A stretch of DNA of 15,814 nt, taken from the NCBI GenBank assembly GCA_964458805.1, contig CAYWKH010000050.1, positions 1-15,814 on the forward strand, in the 5' to 3' direction. Position 1 is the first letter of the stretch. Every line of letters starts with the position of its first letter. Of the stretch, positions 14,176 to 15,814 are shown one piece after another. Under the pieces are notes generated by a model. That model was given only the letters and a program-made list of their open reading frames with translations. It was not told the DNA's origin and did not search any database. Both the position numbers and the translations under genes were made by a program. This DNA is from JAAYLU01 sp964458805. Its GTDB lineage: Bacteria; Synergistota; Synergistia; Synergistales; Aminobacteriaceae.

Positions 14176-14987
14176 TGGAGGCGCAAATCTCCGCGCTCCT
14201 GCTGGGCTTTCTGCAGGGGACGACGGAGTTCCTGCCGGTCAGCAGCTCCGGCCACCTGGCGCTCGCGAAGATCCTGTTCTCCATAGAGGATGCACCCCTG
14301 GCATACGACGTGCTGCTGCACTTCGCCACGATGCTGGCGACTTTGGTCTACTTCGGCAGGGACATACTGTCTCTGCTGATGGAGTGGTTCGCGGGATTCA
14401 CGAACGTCGACCGGCGCGGCGAGGGTTGGCGCACCGGGTGGGCCGTCCTGGCGGGCACCGCGGTCACGGCCATGATCGGCCTGCCGCTCAAGCCGGTGGT
14501 GGTGATGGCGGCAGGGATGCCGCGGGCGGTCGGCGCGGGGCTGCTCCTGACCTCGGCCCTTCTGTGGATGGCTTCCCTGTCGCATCGCGCCGGGGAGGGG
14601 GGAGAGGGATCTGTCTCGCCGCTCAGAGGGGCGCTGGTCGGGATCGCACAGGGTTTCGCGGTGCTGCCGGGGGTGTCCCGATCCGGGGCAACGATGGTGG
14701 CCGGGCTCAAGCTCGGGCTGGGCTCGCGGGAGGCCTTCCGGCTGTCGTTCCTGATGTCCGTGCCGGCGGTGCTGGGCGCGACTCTCCTGGAGGCGAGGGG
14801 ACTGCTGCCCGGAGGGGCGAGGGCGAGTGTGACGCTGCCGGAGGGGTGGGTCGCGGGGATGATGGTCGCCTTCGCATCCGGCCTGTGCTCGCTAGCGCTG
14901 CTGCGCCGCATGGTGGCGGCCGGCAGGTGGCGGCCGTTCGCCGTCTACTGCGCGCTGGCCGGGATCGCCGCCATCTTCTTGACCTAG
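14175..14987 (+). CDS. uppP: undecaprenyl-diphosphatase UppP (BacA)
   Basis: A 270-residue polytopic membrane enzyme that dephosphorylates undecaprenyl pyrophosphate, recycling the lipid carrier for peptidoglycan and other envelope polymers. Overproduction gives bacitracin resistance in E. coli. The active-site segment Q-G-T-T-E-F-L-P-V-S-S-S-G-H-L spans residues 14-28, with Q14 and E18 as the (E/Q)xxxE pair and His27. The second motif P-G-V-S-R-S-G-A-T has Arg169. Several hydrophobic helices (for example 180-200, 229-248 and 255-270) fit the family. The start is ATG 14175, sharing one base with the RNase J stop, so expression is probably coupled. The next gene starts after 57 bases. Confidence 0.97.
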   Translation: MEAQISALLLGFLQGTTEFLPVSSSGHLALAKILFSIEDAPLAYDVLLHFATMLATLVYFGRDILSLLMEWFAGFTNVDRRGEGWRTGWAVLAGTAVTAMIGLPLKPVVVMAAGMPRAVGAGLLLTSALLWMASLSHRAGEGGEGSVSPLRGALVGIAQGFAVLPGVSRSGATMVAGLKLGLGSREAFRLSFLMSVPAVLGATLLEARGLLPGGARASVTLPEGWVAGMMVAFASGLCSLALLRRMVAAGRWRPFAVYCALAGIAAIFLT

Positions 14988-15026
14988 CCCGTTTTCAGGT
15001 CTATCCTTTCAACCGTGATCAGATCG

Positions 15027-15032
15027 AGGAGG
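15027..15032 (+). promoter_or_regulatory. Shine-Dalgarno AGGAGG that favours the maf TTG start
   Basis: AGGAGG lies 12 bases before in-frame TTG 15045. The longer GTG 15015 has no ribosome site and would contain this AGGAGG within its own coding sequence. Confidence 0.5.
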
Positions 15033-15044
15033 CTTGGTACTACC

Positions 15045-15644
15045 TTGAACGACAGGCGGGACCTGGTACTGGCGTCCGGGAGCCCCAGGAGGCGCGAACT
15101 GCTGGCGTCCATCGGGTGGCCCTTCAGGGTCGATGTCCCGGACGTATGCGAGGAGATGCTTCCGGGCGAGCCGCCCGAGGAGGCGGTGGTCAGGCTGGCC
15201 AGGGCCAAGGCCGGGGCTGCGGCGCTGGGAAATCCGGGCGCACTGGTCGTCGCGGCGGACACCCTGGTGGCCCTGGGGGGAGATGTGCTGGGCAAGCCCG
15301 CCGACCGGGCCGACTCGCTCCGCATGATAAGGGCACTCGGCGGAGCGGCCCACAGCGTGTTCACCGGCGTGGCGGTCCGCCGCGGCGAGGAGGAGCGTTT
15401 CGCCGTCGAGCGGACCGAGGTGGAGTTCCGCCCCCTGTCTGACGATGACATCGCGGAGTACGTCGAATGCGGCGAGGGGGACGACAAGGCGGGGGCCTAC
15501 GCCATACAGGGTCGCGGGGCGCTGCTTGTGTCGTCCGTTCATGGCGACTATTTCAACGTGGTCGGGCTGCCGCTCTGCAGGCTGAGCAGGCTGATGGAGG
15601 AGTTCGGCTGGTCCCTGGCCGATCAATGGAGGGGCTGTCTATGA
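15045..15644 (+). CDS. maf: Maf-type nucleoside triphosphate pyrophosphatase
   Basis: From TTG 15045 the product is 199 residues, a usual Maf size. The family hydrolyses dTTP, UTP or modified nucleotides to monophosphates and is linked to septum formation arrest. The N-terminus L-V-L-A-S-G-S-P-R-R-R-E-L-L is diagnostic. Asp72 in A-A-D-T-L-V and Lys84 in G-K-P-A-D-R are present, and D-K-A-G-A-Y-A-I-Q-G-R-G is the conserved C-terminal signature. The alternative GTG 15015 adds ten residues but lacks a Shine-Dalgarno. The stop overlaps the next ATG (ATGA at 15641-15644). Confidence 0.95.
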   Translation: MNDRRDLVLASGSPRRRELLASIGWPFRVDVPDVCEEMLPGEPPEEAVVRLARAKAGAAALGNPGALVVAADTLVALGGDVLGKPADRADSLRMIRALGGAAHSVFTGVAVRRGEEERFAVERTEVEFRPLSDDDIAEYVECGEGDDKAGAYAIQGRGALLVSSVHGDYFNVVGLPLCRLSRLMEEFGWSLADQWRGCL

Positions 15645-15814
15645 TCAAGATGTTCAGGTTGCGCGGCATTATGGAGGGCGCTCGGCGCTCCCCCGCCATA
15701 CCGGTGGCGATAATCCTGGCGCTCCTGTCGCTAGTGGCCCTGTGGCCGAGGCTGGCGGCGGAGAGGGAGGCGCGCGACGCGGCCATAGTGCTGGACTACA
15801 GGGACCTGGTCGTC
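15641..15814 (+). CDS. membrane protein N-terminus, probable DUF5693 family (partial)
   Basis: The window ends inside this gene; 58 residues are visible. A basic, Arg-rich head (about 1-17) is followed by one hydrophobic segment (P-V-A-I-I-L-A-L-L-S-L-V-A-L-W, about 21-35). Then comes R-E-A-R-D-A-A-I-V-L-D-Y-R-D-L-V, with the I-V-L-D-Y-x-D-L pattern I associate with DUF5693 proteins of Firmicutes and Synergistota, often near polysaccharide pyruvyl transferase genes. The family call is tentative because most of the protein is missing. GGAGGGG (15628-15634) 6 bases upstream gives a strong start. ATGA overlap with maf indicates coupled translation. Confidence 0.6.
   Translation, partial: MIKMFRLRGIMEGARRSPAIPVAIILALLSLVALWPRLAAEREARDAAIVLDYRDLVV

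Noticed and set aside
1..15814. CRISPR array, tRNA/rRNA, insertion sequence or phage remnant
   Set aside because: No regular repeat-spacer pattern, cloverleaf-like sequence, transposase motif or phage gene was seen on reading.

Overview
The window is a dense, almost entirely coding stretch of a high-GC bacterial chromosome (roughly two thirds G+C by eye) with 14 supported protein genes, two of them cut by the window edges, plus one weak upstream ORF. All genes are on the + strand except greA. The mix points to a diderm with Firmicutes-like housekeeping genes: an LptC/LptD pair (outer membrane LPS export) lies beside RNase J, UppP and a probable DUF5693 protein. AGG (Arg) and ATA (Ile) codons are common despite the high GC. 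This fits Synergistota best, as an inference; other diderm clades with RNase J are not excluded. I see no mobile element, CRISPR array, tRNA or rRNA.

Layout. 1-1017: end of a probable 6-phosphofructokinase gene, then a DUF4392/D-glutamate-cyclase-like gene one base downstream. 1018-1227: regulatory intergenic DNA with two promoter-like box pairs and GC-rich hairpins. 1228-1656: small membrane-anchored unknown. 1657-1826: rho leader with a possible short upstream ORF. 1827-3200: rho. 3388-5181: secreted LysM/M23 peptidase, ended by a strong intrinsic terminator at 5221-5253. 5313-11767: a run of close or overlapping genes from the pyrG promoter: pyrG, three exported proteins of unknown function, lptC and an lptD-like gene. 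11782-12270: greA on the - strand, convergent with lptD and divergent from the next gene. 12424-15814: RNase J, uppP, maf and the start of a membrane protein, tightly spaced, three of the four junctions overlapping or under 60 bases.

How the genes fit together. Three control points of RNA metabolism lie here: Rho (termination), GreA (rescue of backtracked polymerase) and RNase J (decay). The rest is mainly cell envelope: peptidoglycan hydrolysis (M23), lipid-carrier recycling (UppP), septation-linked Maf, LPS transport (LptC/LptD) and several exported unknowns. The most unusual parts are the three-gene exported cassette between pyrG and lptC, the short LptD with an LptA-like N-terminal part and only three mature cysteines, and the leader regions upstream of the 1228 gene and rho. 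No clearly new multi-gene system such as defence or secretion was found.
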